Source: Ruegeria sp. HKCCSA071 (GTDB taxonomy: Bacteria; Pseudomonadota; Alphaproteobacteria; Rhodobacterales; Rhodobacteraceae). Taken from it: a stretch of 64,000 nucleotides of DNA. The stretch is from NCBI RefSeq assembly GCF_017872555.1, contig NZ_JAEDOX010000008.1, positions 83,495-147,494 on the forward strand. The letters run 5' to 3'. This document shows, in pieces, positions 25,802 to 34,814 of this stretch; position 1 is the stretch's first letter, and each line of letters begins with the position of its first letter. The position numbers and the translations under genes are program-made. The notes beneath the pieces were generated by a model. That model saw only the letters and a list, made by a program, of their open reading frames with translations, was not told the DNA's origin and made no database searches.

Positions 25802-26853
25802 TCCAAGATTTCGTCAGCTCGATTGAGGCTGCGCTAAATAACTTCTCGCAGCAAGCATACAACAGCCTGGCGGCGGATCTAGCATCCGCCCTCTGGGCAA
25901 TAGCCGCGCTGATCTTCGTGGCAATGCTGATCAACGGTGTGCTTCAAATCCGAGAAATCGGGTTTGGTGGCTATGTCGGCTGGATCATTCGGGCGACGAT
26001 CATCATTGGTATGGCTTCTAGCTGGAGCTTCTTTCAACCCATTTATCAGGGCATTTCGAGCCTCCCAGACACGATTGCCGGAGAACTGACCGGCACAACA
26101 AATGTCTGGGAAGCACTCGATGACATTGCGCTTCAGTGTTTCTTGATGGGCCAGCAGGCTATTGAAAACGCAACCTGGGGTCTGAGCATCACCGGGGCTA
26201 TTCTCTGGGTTGTTGGGGCTGTCATCGTTGCTTTTGGCACCGGCATGGCGCTGATCGCAAAAGGCGGTCTAGCGGTCCTGCTGGGTCTAGCGCCTGTTTT
26301 CATCGCAACGCTGCTCAGCTCGGCAACAGCCAATATCTTCGCAGCCTGGGCGAAAACGACTGTTGGCCTGATCATGGTCATCGTCGTTCTGACAGGCATC
26401 GTTTCTCTTATTCAGGCCCTTTTCAGCTCCGAACTGACCGCTGTTGAGGATGTGAACAATATGGAGGCCAGTGGCCGGTTTTTGGCGATCTGCATTGTTT
26501 CAATCGTGATGCTCACGCAGATCCCGTCGCTCGCGGGCGGGATGTCGGGTGCAATCGTTTCGGCATCCTCGGGTCTTGCCGTGGCAACTGGTGCTGCAGC
26601 AGCCGCAAGAAGTGCATTGGGCACTGCAAGCGACGGCGCAAGGGGTGCAGTAGCCGGTGGGAAAACTGCCGCTGCTATGGCTTCCGCAGCACGTGACGGG
26701 ACTGGCGTTCGTGACAGCGCGTCTCGCGCAATGCAAGCGCGTCGGGACATAGCGCACAGAGCCCGAAATCAGGATGGGGCAGCTCGTCAGAGCTACGCCG
26801 CTGACCGTTACCGGCAGAGCATTCGACAAGCTCGCGCCAATAAATCTTCATAA
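25798..26853 (+). CDS. virB6: VirB6-type polytopic membrane protein
   Basis: A 351-residue protein with five or six membrane helices and the central VirB6/TrbL segment (MALIAKGGLAVLLGLAPVF). GTG at 25798 is 10 nt after GAGGAGG. The tail (about residues 260-351) is Ala/Gly/Arg-rich and cytoplasmic or disordered. Part of the inner-membrane channel. Confidence 0.9.
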   Translation: MIQDFVSSIEAALNNFSQQAYNSLAADLASALWAIAALIFVAMLINGVLQIREIGFGGYVGWIIRATIIIGMASSWSFFQPIYQGISSLPDTIAGELTGTTNVWEALDDIALQCFLMGQQAIENATWGLSITGAILWVVGAVIVAFGTGMALIAKGGLAVLLGLAPVFIATLLSSATANIFAAWAKTTVGLIMVIVVLTGIVSLIQALFSSELTAVEDVNNMEASGRFLAICIVSIVMLTQIPSLAGGMSGAIVSASSGLAVATGAAAAARSALGTASDGARGAVAGGKTAAAMASAARDGTGVRDSASRAMQARRDIAHRARNQDGAARQSYAADRYRQSIRQARANKSS

Positions 26854-26870
26854 ATCGAGGTACAGAGCAA

Positions 26871-27515
26871 ATGTCACACGTGACAGATCACGAAAAAGAA
26901 CTCTTTCTGGGCGCACGCCGCGATGCCTTCAAATGGCAGGTATTCGGCATGGTCGGCATGGCAATGGGCGTGGCCTCTATGATTGGCTGGGCGATGCTCC
27001 TTCCCCTGAAGGAAATCCGCGCGGTGCCATTCTCCATTGATCCGGACACGAAACTGCCGGTCCTGCTGACTGAAAAAGTCGAAGAACTGGAACCTTCTGA
27101 GGCGATGGCCTTCCGTGAAGTCGCAAATTATGTGCGCGACCGGGAAACCTATGATGTCCAGGACAACAACGAGCGCCTGAAATCGGTGCTGCGTCGTTCT
27201 GATGAGCTGGCCGAAACGTCCTACCGCGAACTGTGGGACGGTTCGAACGACAACCATCCTGACGAAATCTATACGCCCAAGACAAAGGTGCAGACCGAAA
27301 TTCTGGGCGTCTCGCCGGTCAACGATGAGACGGTGCAGGTCGAGATCCGCAAGTCCCTGATCGTGCCAAACCAAGCAACGGCCTCAGCCCGCTACGTGGT
27401 CACTGTGACCTACGGGTTTGAGGAAAAAATCGTGACGTCGATGGATGAGCTTCTGGAAAATCCGTTCGGCTTCGTCGTCACCAACTACCGCGTAGACGCC
27501 ATAGGGAAGGTCTGA
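26871..27515 (+). CDS. virB8: VirB8 inner-membrane assembly protein
   Basis: A 214-residue bitopic protein: short cytoplasmic start, one helix (VFGMVGMAMGVASMIGWAML), periplasmic VirB8 domain with YVRDRETYD and IRKSLIVPNQATASARYVV. It nucleates channel assembly with VirB9 and VirB10. Follows virB6 by 17 bp. Confidence 0.9.
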   Translation: MSHVTDHEKELFLGARRDAFKWQVFGMVGMAMGVASMIGWAMLLPLKEIRAVPFSIDPDTKLPVLLTEKVEELEPSEAMAFREVANYVRDRETYDVQDNNERLKSVLRRSDELAETSYRELWDGSNDNHPDEIYTPKTKVQTEILGVSPVNDETVQVEIRKSLIVPNQATASARYVVTVTYGFEEKIVTSMDELLENPFGFVVTNYRVDAIGKV

Positions 27516-28330
27516 TGCAGCGTTCTTTCAAAACACTCACCGCCACCGCCGCAGCAGTTTTGGCATTCTCTACGCCTCTGCTCGCTGAAATCACACCGAC
27601 GCCAGACGGAAAGAATGCGGATCATCGCATCACGCATTTCCATTACGTCGAGAACCAGGTGTACCGCATCACTGTAGGTGAACGCCTGATTACCTATGTT
27701 CACTTTCCGCAGGGCGAGACCGTCCGCAGCATTGGCGCGGGCGACACTGAGAGTTTTCAGATCACCCGCCTGCAGGAAGGTCGCGTTATTGCGTTCAAGC
27801 CAGAAATCCTGAACTCGGATTCAAACCTGACCGTCCTGACCAATCGCGGGACATACAACTTCTATCTGGTTCCGGCCGAGAGCGCCGCCGAACGCAAACG
27901 TGTTCCATTTCGGGTCACGTTCTACAACAAAAACAACAGCGGCGGGACCACAACGCGTCGCGGCACAGTCGCTCGGAGCGAGCCGAAGCCAACTGGCCGG
28001 TTTGTGAACCAGAACTATTCGCGCTCGGGCAAAGCGGACTTTGCGCCCACCGCCGTGTGGGATGATGGCGTTCACACCTATATGCAAATCCCGCAGGATG
28101 CGGAGTTGCCGGGGATTTTCCGTGTCCTGCCTGATGGCCGCGAGCTGATGGTGAACACCACAGTCAAAGAGCGCGGCATTATCCAGGTGCAGGGCCTTTC
28201 CGACCTTTGGACACTGCGCATCGAAGACACTTCGATCTGTGTACGAAACGATGGCGACGCGTTTCAGCAGGCGAGTGCAACGGGCAGGCCCGTTACTTCA
28301 CAGACAGTTAAACCGGGGGGCAGCAAGTAA
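27515..28330 (+). CDS. virB9: VirB9 outer-membrane complex protein
   Basis: A 271-residue periplasmic protein with signal peptide (to about residue 25), N-terminal beta domain (VYRITVGERLITYVHFP, TVLTNRGTYNFYLVP) and C-terminal domain (AVWDDGVHTYMQIPQDAELP, VNTTVKERGIIQVQGL) typical of VirB9/TrbG. Part of the core complex with VirB7 and VirB10. Confidence 0.92.
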   Translation: MQRSFKTLTATAAAVLAFSTPLLAEITPTPDGKNADHRITHFHYVENQVYRITVGERLITYVHFPQGETVRSIGAGDTESFQITRLQEGRVIAFKPEILNSDSNLTVLTNRGTYNFYLVPAESAAERKRVPFRVTFYNKNNSGGTTTRRGTVARSEPKPTGRFVNQNYSRSGKADFAPTAVWDDGVHTYMQIPQDAELPGIFRVLPDGRELMVNTTVKERGIIQVQGLSDLWTLRIEDTSICVRNDGDAFQQASATGRPVTSQTVKPGGSK

Positions 28331-29010
28331 TGGATCGCAATCAGACAATTGCGGCACGGGCGGCGGCTGAACAGCCGTCGCAACGTGTCCGGAAGAAGTT
28401 CGACCCAAAGAAGCTGATAACCGTTGCGATCGCAGGAGCGGTGTTCCTGGGCTTTGTATGGTTTGTCATGGGCCATGAAAACAAAAGCACGAACACGGGT
28501 GTCCGCGTTGACGCTTTGCAACAAGGTGGTGGCGAGCGATACGGGCTTTTGACCGCACGGGGACCAGAGGCCGATGAGCCGGAACCAGAGGCTTTGCCCG
28601 AGGAAATTGAGGTGGCAACACCGGCAACAGTGCCGCAGGTCGATTCCGAAGGGCTGAAACAAGCCTTGAAAACTATCGAGCAACAGAACGGTCGGATTTC
28701 CGATCTGCAAGACGAGCTGACGGACGCCAAAGTTTCGCTGTCCGAAAAAGACGGTGAAATCGCAACGCTGAACCTGACCAATGAACGCCTTCAGGTCAGA
28801 TATGATGAGCGAGAGAAGAAGTTCCAGACGGAACTTGCCCAGGCCATCGCAGATGCGGAGGCCCGGGCACTTGCCAGCGTAAGCCACCTTCAGGCGCAAG
28901 GTCTGACCGATGACGAGCGGCGCAGACTCGAAGAACTGAAGAAGATGCGCCAGCGGCAGAACCAGTCGGACGGCATTGTGTTCGATGAAAACCCATACGG
29001 CAGAAACTGA
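28330..29010 (+). CDS. VirB10 N-terminal half as separate inner-membrane coiled-coil protein
   Basis: A 226-residue bitopic protein: basic cytoplasmic start, one helix at about 30-47 (LITVAIAGAVFLGFVWFVMG), a Pro/Glu-rich linker (PEADEPEPEALPEEIE), then a heptad-rich coiled coil at about 105-190. This is the order of the N-terminal half of VirB10, but the TrbI domain is absent; it is encoded by the next gene. Linked to virB9 by TAATG overlap. Probably the inner-membrane partner of a two-piece VirB10. Confidence 0.75.
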   Translation: MDRNQTIAARAAAEQPSQRVRKKFDPKKLITVAIAGAVFLGFVWFVMGHENKSTNTGVRVDALQQGGGERYGLLTARGPEADEPEPEALPEEIEVATPATVPQVDSEGLKQALKTIEQQNGRISDLQDELTDAKVSLSEKDGEIATLNLTNERLQVRYDEREKKFQTELAQAIADAEARALASVSHLQAQGLTDDERRRLEELKKMRQRQNQSDGIVFDENPYGRN

Positions 29011-29021
29011 TGGAGCTGACG

Positions 29022-29855
29022 ATGAACAGAACAGCACTCACCCTCGCCCTGGTCACGTTGGCCTCAAGCGCGATGGCACAGGACGCACCCGGTCAAAACT
29101 ACCAGCCGATCAATGGTGGATCGCAGCCGGTCATTTTCCAACCCTTCCCTGCAGCGCCGCAGCCGGTTCAAGTCCAGCCAGACGACACCCGCCTGCCTGA
29201 AGATCAACGCGGCTATCAGGAAAACCAAAACACGACATGGCAAAACAATCTGGTCGAAGAATATCCCCCCATCGTCGGGGCCTCGATCATTGACGATCCG
29301 TCGCGCACCCTGACGCAAGGCACGGTTTTGTCGGCTGTGTTCGGTGGCGCGGTCAGCTCGGAGTTGCCCGGCAGTGTCGTGGCGACGATTACACGTGGCG
29401 TCTACTCGATGGACGGCACGCGTTTGCTTCTGCCGCGCGGATCGAAGCTCTTTGGCGAGTATCGAGCGGACACGACATTGGCGCAAACGCGCATCATGAT
29501 CGTTTGGAGCCGTGTCATCACGCCTGACGGCCTGTCAACTCAGGTCGGATCGGCTGGTACGGACGGTCAAGGCCGGACTGGTGCGACCGGCAGGGTGAAC
29601 ACACACTTTGGGAAACGGTTCGGAACTGCAGCGCTGTTGTCCATCATCGGCATTGCGCCGGTGGCACTGGTCTCTGACAACGATAGCAACAACTCGGTTC
29701 GCACTGATCTGGCAACGCAAGTGGGGTCTAACCTGCAGAACGCTACGGCAGCGGCGCTTGATGAATACCTGCGCATTACTCCGACAGTCTTTGTCGATCA
29801 GGGCAGTCGCATCAACGCCATCCTGCAGCGCGACGTTGTGTTCGATAGCTTCTGA
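29022..29855 (+). CDS. virB10: VirB10/TrbI C-terminal domain with own signal peptide
   Basis: A 277-residue protein with a signal peptide (MNRTALTLALVTLASSAMAQ), a Pro/Gln-rich linker and a full VirB10/TrbI domain: LTQGTVLSAVFGGAVSSELPG, RLLLPRGSKLFGEYR and GRVNTHFGKRFGTAALLSII. VirB10 is normally one protein that spans both membranes; here the outer part is exported on its own. ATG at 29022 follows GGAG by 8 nt; an ATG 12 nt earlier overlaps the previous stop. The signal peptide argues against a sequencing frameshift. Confidence 0.85.
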   Translation: MNRTALTLALVTLASSAMAQDAPGQNYQPINGGSQPVIFQPFPAAPQPVQVQPDDTRLPEDQRGYQENQNTTWQNNLVEEYPPIVGASIIDDPSRTLTQGTVLSAVFGGAVSSELPGSVVATITRGVYSMDGTRLLLPRGSKLFGEYRADTTLAQTRIMIVWSRVITPDGLSTQVGSAGTDGQGRTGATGRVNTHFGKRFGTAALLSIIGIAPVALVSDNDSNNSVRTDLATQVGSNLQNATAAALDEYLRITPTVFVDQGSRINAILQRDVVFDSF

Positions 29856-29893
29856 GCGCGAGCCAATGAGCCGACCGCCTCAGCAGTCTTTCC

Positions 29894-29934
29894 GGCCGCT
29901 GCCAGCATGATCGAGTGCGGTAGCGGCCTTTTTT
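29894..29934 (+). terminator. Rho-independent terminator after virB10
   Basis: GGCCGCTGCC (29894-29903) pairs with GGTAGCGGCC (29919-29928), with one G-U pair, followed by TTTTTT. It separates virB1-virB10 from virB11-virD4, so virB11 needs its own promoter or readthrough. Confidence 0.8.
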
Positions 29935-30060
29935 GAAGCAAATTCAGCACTTTTTGGAAGCAATGAATCTTATGTGGATGCCTTCGTGTTCGAGGCAAAG
30001 CCGAGATGCAGCGAAGGCAACCTCCAGTGTTCAAAAAAGTGCTCTACCAAGGACAAGAAC

Positions 30061-31074
30061 ATGAGCGGGCGGAACGGCAATAGCCTTCTGGAATACTATA
30101 CAGGCAAGATCGAGCATCTGTTGCACGATGAAAGCCTGAGCGAAATTTCTGTGAATCCTGACGGATCGGTCTGGGTCGAAGAAATGGGCACAACACACAT
30201 GACCAGGACAGACATTACTCTGAACAGAGATGATGTGGAAAACATCGGGCGCTGCGTGGCCGGATTCAGCGATGTGACATTCGGAGAAAAGAAGCCGATT
30301 GCGACGGCCAACGTGCCGACACAGCAGGGTAAAGCGCGGGTGCAGGTTGTGATTCCGCCAGCAACAACCGGCGTGGGGTCCGTGGCGATCCGCCTGCTCC
30401 GCGTGAAAACCGTCGATCTGGGCGCGTTCAGCTTCGCCAGCAAAGAGGCGGCGTTGGCAGAAAACAATGATCACAGCGCGCTTGAAAAGGCTCGGGCTGC
30501 TCTCGCTGCCGGAACAATGAACTTTGACGAGCTGGCCGACCTTGCGATGCTAAGCAAATGGAACGTGATCATTGCCGGGGGCACCTCGTCTGGCAAAACC
30601 ACTGTTCTCAATGCAATGCTGAAGCGCGTCGATCCTGGCGAACGGATCGTGACGATTGAAGAAGTGGCCGAGCTGGACATCGAGCAACCCAATTCTGTCG
30701 ATCTACTTGCTGACCGTTCCGAAGAAGATGGCCCTCGATCACCAACAAAGCTGCTGGAATCGGCGCTGAGGTTACGGCCTGACCGCCTCGTCTGCGGTGA
30801 AATTCGGGGCGACGACGCAAATATGTTCCTGGAACTGGTGAACACCGGCCACGATGGTTCTGTTTGTACCATGCACGCCAACTCACCAGTAGATGCCATT
30901 GGACGTATGAGCAAGATGGTGCGTCGCGGATCTCCGACCGTTCAAAAGTCAGAAGTGGTCGATGACATCCGGGCCACCATTCACATGATCGTTCACATGA
31001 AGAAAATCGGTGACGAACGGAAGGTCAACGGAGTGATCTTCCCACCCCTGATGACCGCTGATCAACTTATCTGA
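30061..31074 (+). CDS. virB11: VirB11 traffic ATPase
   Basis: A 337-residue hexameric ATPase: Walker A GGTSSGKTT near residue 173, Asp box VTIEEVAELD, Walker B-like LVCGEIRGDD and His box (NTGHDGSVCTMHANS). ATG at 30061 follows AAGGA; a longer frame upstream has no ribosome site. Acts with VirB4 and VirD4. Confidence 0.94.
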   Translation: MSGRNGNSLLEYYTGKIEHLLHDESLSEISVNPDGSVWVEEMGTTHMTRTDITLNRDDVENIGRCVAGFSDVTFGEKKPIATANVPTQQGKARVQVVIPPATTGVGSVAIRLLRVKTVDLGAFSFASKEAALAENNDHSALEKARAALAAGTMNFDELADLAMLSKWNVIIAGGTSSGKTTVLNAMLKRVDPGERIVTIEEVAELDIEQPNSVDLLADRSEEDGPRSPTKLLESALRLRPDRLVCGEIRGDDANMFLELVNTGHDGSVCTMHANSPVDAIGRMSKMVRRGSPTVQKSEVVDDIRATIHMIVHMKKIGDERKVNGVIFPPLMTADQLI

Positions 31075-31086
31075 AGGAGAAATAGA

Positions 31087-31245
31087 ATGAAAAAATTTGA
31101 GTATCGTAATGTCTTGATGCGGGTAGAGGAAAATGCAGGCGAGAAGTTTGCGAAGCTCGGGCAAGACGGTTGGGAAATGGTCGGCGTCGTACCTGCCGAG
31201 TTTGGCATCGTGTGCTTCTTCAAACGCGAGCTGACCGATGGCTGA
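31087..31245 (+). CDS. DUF4177-like small protein (52 aa)
   Basis: ATG at 31087 after AAGGAG encodes 52 residues: KKFEYRNVLMRVEENAGEKF, then LGQDGWEMVGVVPAEFG, FFKREL. The LGxxGWEMVGV motif and compact size match DUF4177. Overlaps virD4 by 8 bp, so it is translated with it. Function unknown. Confidence 0.7.
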   Translation: MKKFEYRNVLMRVEENAGEKFAKLGQDGWEMVGVVPAEFGIVCFFKRELTDG

Positions 31246-33130
31246 GTTTCAGGATCTACCCAAAGGCAAGAAGGTCGCGATAGCCGGTACTATGGGCTTT
31301 ATCGCTACCTCGGCTTGCGCGGTGTTGGTGGTCGGGCTGGCTCTCGAATACATCAACACCAGAGGCTTTCGCGGGCTGGACATCTGGGCGATCCCAGAGA
31401 AGTTCATGGCACAGCCTGCAGAGACGCAGCAGATCATGGGTCTGGTGGCGGTGGTCGCAGTGGGTGTTTTGACCTTTGCATTTGTGGCGGCTGCGCTGCG
31501 TGGTCCCTCAACGAAATACGGTGATGCGACCTTTGCAAAGGCCCCTCAGCTCGTCCAGGAAGGCTATGCGTCGGTTCTGAAGCTCAAAGACAAATTGGAT
31601 AGTGAAATCGTGTTTGCCAAATTTGGTGAGCCAAAGGACAAAAACGCGATCTACTATAAGCCCGGCCCCGGTGTCCAAAAGCCGCACGCGATGTTCATTG
31701 CCCCGTCTGGTTCGGGCAAAACCAGCGGCTTTGTGATCCCGAATGTCCTGCGTTTCAATGGGTCTTGCGTCGTCCTGGACATCAAGGGCGAGATTTTCCA
31801 GACAACCGGCGCGCGTCGGGCAGCAATGGGCGATGAGGTTTTTATGTTCGACCCCGAGAACCCCGACAAAAGCCACAGCTACAACCCTCTGCGCCGCGCA
31901 GCACGTGCCGACAATCTGGACCGGCGATGGGAAGAAGTGATTCAGGTTGCAACTCAGATGTTCGACACGCCCAGCTCGTCCGCGCAGGGCTTTATGGGTG
32001 GTGTTGAAGGCATGTTCTGCGCAATGGCGATGCTGGCGATCAAAAGAAAGCGGCCATACATTTCCGAAGTCCTGCGCCTGGTCAAAACGACCAAGCAAAA
32101 GGACTATGAGAAAATGGCTGAAGAAGTTGGATATGCGCGAGCTGCAGATGAGTTTCTGAATCTTGCAGCCGAAGAATCCAAAATCCTGCGGTCAACGATT
32201 TCGGTTATGTTGAACTCCGGCCTGCAGCTCTGGCGCAACCCGTCGGTAGCAAGAGCCACGCAGGGCAATGACATCAACTTTGAAGATCTGCGTCGGCGCC
32301 CCAGCTCGATCTACTTTTCCGTGCCAGGGAAAAAGGTCAAAGAGTTCCGGACGCTCATTCGCCTGTTCTTCCTCGATCTGGTGAACACCATCGAAACTGT
32401 TGAGCCGGGCGAAGATGAGCCGTTCAAGGTTTTGATGCTGCTCGATGAGTTCCAACGCCTCGGCCATCTTGAGCGCGTTGTTGAAGCCTATGACACCATG
32501 CGATCGTTCGGGGGCAGGCTCGTGGTGATTTCGCAAACACTGTCGCGCCTACAGGACATTTATGGGCACGAGGGTGTGCGGGCGATGCTGGCAAACGCTG
32601 GAACCCAGATGTTTGCCGCCTCAGAGGATTCCGAAGTACGCGAACATGTGTCCAGGTCCATCGGGGACAAAACGGTCATAAGCAAGTCGAAGTCTCGAGC
32701 ACTCGGCAAGATGGAAATGGGCAGCATATCAGAGCGTGAAGAAGGCATTCGGCTGCTCCGGCCAGAGCACGTTGGTCGTCTGCCGGAAAACGAGGTTGTG
32801 CTGATCCGCGAAGGCAAGATGCCCGTGATTGCGAACAAGATTCGATATTTCGAAGATCCTTATTTCATGCAGTTCCTTGGTGGCGACACGCCAAAGATCA
32901 AAGGGACACACCTGGATCTTGCTGAAGAGCAGGCCAAGGATACGGCAAAGGCAGTGGCTGATGCGAAACCGGCCCCTGCCCCGGTGAAAGAGGTTTCTGA
33001 AAAAGACCAGGAACTTCAGGCGGCATTTGATGCGCAGCGCACGGTCGCAAAGCGGAAAAGTCGGTCAGCGAAAGATATGGCGATGGAGAAAATGAAAGCC
33101 AAACGGGCTGAAAGTAGCGCCTTCACTTGA
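31238..33130 (+). CDS. virD4: VirD4/TraG coupling protein
   Basis: A 630-residue coupling ATPase: two N-terminal membrane helices, Walker A SGSGKTS near residue 157, Walker B VLMLLDEFQRLG near 400, and the TraG C-terminal domain (ISQTLSRLQDIYG). The final 60 residues are charged and Lys-rich. It brings the relaxase-DNA complex to the channel. Confidence 0.95.
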   Translation: MAEFQDLPKGKKVAIAGTMGFIATSACAVLVVGLALEYINTRGFRGLDIWAIPEKFMAQPAETQQIMGLVAVVAVGVLTFAFVAAALRGPSTKYGDATFAKAPQLVQEGYASVLKLKDKLDSEIVFAKFGEPKDKNAIYYKPGPGVQKPHAMFIAPSGSGKTSGFVIPNVLRFNGSCVVLDIKGEIFQTTGARRAAMGDEVFMFDPENPDKSHSYNPLRRAARADNLDRRWEEVIQVATQMFDTPSSSAQGFMGGVEGMFCAMAMLAIKRKRPYISEVLRLVKTTKQKDYEKMAEEVGYARAADEFLNLAAEESKILRSTISVMLNSGLQLWRNPSVARATQGNDINFEDLRRRPSSIYFSVPGKKVKEFRTLIRLFFLDLVNTIETVEPGEDEPFKVLMLLDEFQRLGHLERVVEAYDTMRSFGGRLVVISQTLSRLQDIYGHEGVRAMLANAGTQMFAASEDSEVREHVSRSIGDKTVISKSKSRALGKMEMGSISEREEGIRLLRPEHVGRLPENEVVLIREGKMPVIANKIRYFEDPYFMQFLGGDTPKIKGTHLDLAEEQAKDTAKAVADAKPAPAPVKEVSEKDQELQAAFDAQRTVAKRKSRSAKDMAMEKMKAKRAESSAFT

Positions 33131-33310
33131 CGGGGGTAACAGGACGCGGCCGAACCGGACCTTACTTCAATATGCAGAGAACGGCAGGAGAGAGCCCAGA
33201 GTGAGCGATGCTGCGCGCTCCACCAATGTCAGTTTTGGTGGTGATCGGCGAAATTGTGTATTTTTGGAAGCACCGCCAAAAGCTCTACAAAGTGTTCGCG
33301 GTGCGCGGTA

Positions 33311-33856
33311 TCACGGGAACCCCGCACGCATGTATGCGATGATTTTCCAGATTTCTTCTTCAGTCAGCGCTTCCCTGAAGGCTGGCATTTCTGTTCCGAA
33401 GCGCTGACCGCCCTCAGAAATTGCCCAGAGCAGATACTCGTCTCCCGACATCGGCATCTGAACAAACCATCTAAGGAGAGCCGGAGAAGGCACGAGAGAC
33501 CGACCGGCCTCACCATCCCCGAGACCCTCGGCTCCATGACAACTTGCGCAGTTCGCTGTGTATAGCGTCTTGCCTTCCGCGATAACTTCAGGCGTCGCGC
33601 GAATAGTGTTCCGAGCACCCCGATAAGCTGCGGGCACGCCCTCGTTCATGTAAGTCCAGTGTCGTTGCATGCGCTGCTGCTGGCCTGGTCCCATGTTTCC
33701 GTGCCCCCAGCCAGGCATGCGTTCAGACCACATGTGGCCCGGTCCCATCGGCCCGTGGCCCCACCAATCGCCTCGTTGCTGCTGTGCGACGGCCACAGTG
33801 GCAATGATGACAAACACCGCGCCCAAACCCATAAATCGTAGTCTATGCTGTGTCAT
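33311..33856 (-). CDS. Periplasmic class I cytochrome c
   Basis: A 181-residue exported protein: signal peptide (LGAVFVIIATVAVA), a Gly/Met/His/Trp-rich N-terminal segment, then a cytochrome c domain with CASCH (heme) and a distal Met in GTEMPAFREALTEEE. ATG at 33856 follows GGGAG. Last gene of a leftward unit below DUF411 and ArsR. The Met/His-rich region could bind copper. Confidence 0.88.
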   Translation of the reverse strand: MTQHRLRFMGLGAVFVIIATVAVAQQQRGDWWGHGPMGPGHMWSERMPGWGHGNMGPGQQQRMQRHWTYMNEGVPAAYRGARNTIRATPEVIAEGKTLYTANCASCHGAEGLGDGEAGRSLVPSPALLRWFVQMPMSGDEYLLWAISEGGQRFGTEMPAFREALTEEEIWKIIAYMRAGFP

Positions 33857-33894
33857 CGTCTTCTCCCTATTATTTCTGATCGTCTAATTTCACC

Positions 33895-34362
33895 TCAGGC
33901 TGCGTCATAACTCGTGAACACTTCGGTGCTACCGTCGCGCCGGATCAGGAATACTTCGTAGGCTTCCCGCTGATCTTCCGGCCCCATTCCGGGTGATCCA
34001 TAGGGCATGCCTGGAACGGCGAGACCGACTGCATCTGGACGTTCGTCCAGAAGGCGACGGATGTCTGCAGCCGGCACATGGCCCTCGATCATGTAGCCAT
34101 CGATCTCGCCCGTGTGGCACGACATCATGTCTTGAGGGATGCCATTGTCCAACTTGTGCCGAACCAGCAGAGTGCCAAAGCTGCGCTCCTCGGTTACACG
34201 AAAGCCTTCCGCTCGAAGAATATCGACCCAAACCCGGCAACAGCTGCAATTCGGGTCCTTAAGAACGTGGATCGACGGAGCTCCCTGCGCAATCGCGGCG
34301 AAGGGTGCAATGATGGTAAGACCTACAGCGGCTATAATAATTTGACGGCGCGTTACATCAAT
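33895..34362 (-). CDS. Second DUF411 (CopG-like) protein, ATT start
   Basis: A 155-residue paralogue of the protein at 12794. Frame is open from an ATT at 34362, which has AAGGA 8 nt upstream and opens a signal peptide (DVTRRQIIIAAVGLTIIAPF), then DPNCSCCRVW (CxCC) and MMSCHTG. No ATG, GTG or TTG lies upstream of the Cys box, so a rare ATT start is inferred. An ORF scan from ATG/GTG/TTG would see only the last 85 codons. Part of the ArsR-controlled unit. Confidence 0.78.
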   Translation of the reverse strand: MDVTRRQIIIAAVGLTIIAPFAAIAQGAPSIHVLKDPNCSCCRVWVDILRAEGFRVTEERSFGTLLVRHKLDNGIPQDMMSCHTGEIDGYMIEGHVPAADIRRLLDERPDAVGLAVPGMPYGSPGMGPEDQREAYEVFLIRRDGSTEVFTSYDAA

Positions 34363-34413
34363 ATCAGTCGTCCTTTAGCTCTGTCCTAGTCTATTTCATC
34401 GCTTAGTGGCTGC

Positions 34414-34758
34414 TTATCTCCCGCGATAGTTGTCGCAGGACTCAACGCCCCCTGCGACCACATCGAGAAGTGCGTCCACATCGCTCAACAGCGTTGCGAT
34501 ACGTGCGCTACTGATACGGTAGCGGATGAAGCGCCCATCTCGGTCGCTGTTAACTAGCCCGCACTCCAACAAGCATCGCAAGTGGTTGGATACGTTTGGT
34601 TGTGATAGTCCCGTACGCTCGACGAGTTCGTGAACAACCAGCGGCTCCCCGCACAGCGCGCCGAGAATAGACAAGCGGCTTGGGTCGGCAAAGCCGCGAA
34701 ATAGTTTTGCTCGTTGTTCAATGGTACCGACCTTGCGGTCCACAACGATCTGCGTCAT
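34414..34758 (-). CDS. ArsR/SmtB-family metal-responsive repressor
   Basis: A 114-residue winged-helix protein (from ATG 34758; a GTG at 34770 adds four residues). The recognition helix region is ERTGLSQPNVSNHLRCLLEC; Cys occur in ALCGEP, RCLLEC and VESCDNYRGR, candidate metal ligands of CmtR type. The first unit below it is DUF411 and cytochrome c. The operator at 34757-34776 lies between it and the divergent CDF gene. Confidence 0.88.
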   Translation of the reverse strand: MTQIVVDRKVGTIEQRAKLFRGFADPSRLSILGALCGEPLVVHELVERTGLSQPNVSNHLRCLLECGLVNSDRDGRFIRYRISSARIATLLSDVDALLDVVAGGVESCDNYRGR

Positions 34759-34776
34759 ATCATTGCTCACTGATAT
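34757..34776. promoter_or_regulatory. Putative ArsR-family operator
   Basis: Inverted repeat ATATCA-N8-TGATAT in the divergent region between arsR-type and CDF genes. AT-rich dyads are typical of this family. It overlaps the alternative GTG start of the repressor, which supports the later ATG. Confidence 0.45.
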
Positions 34777-34814
34777 ATTATCCTTTGATCCACTTTAGCA
34801 GGAGAACTGCGATC

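Noticed and set aside
28330..29855. VirB10 split as a sequencing frameshift
   Set aside because: The second gene has a complete signal peptide and its own ribosome site, which a simple frameshift would not create.
33895..34152. Second DUF411 gene as a truncated pseudogene of 85 codons
   Set aside because: The frame stays open upstream through the CxCC motif and signal peptide to an ATT with a ribosome site.
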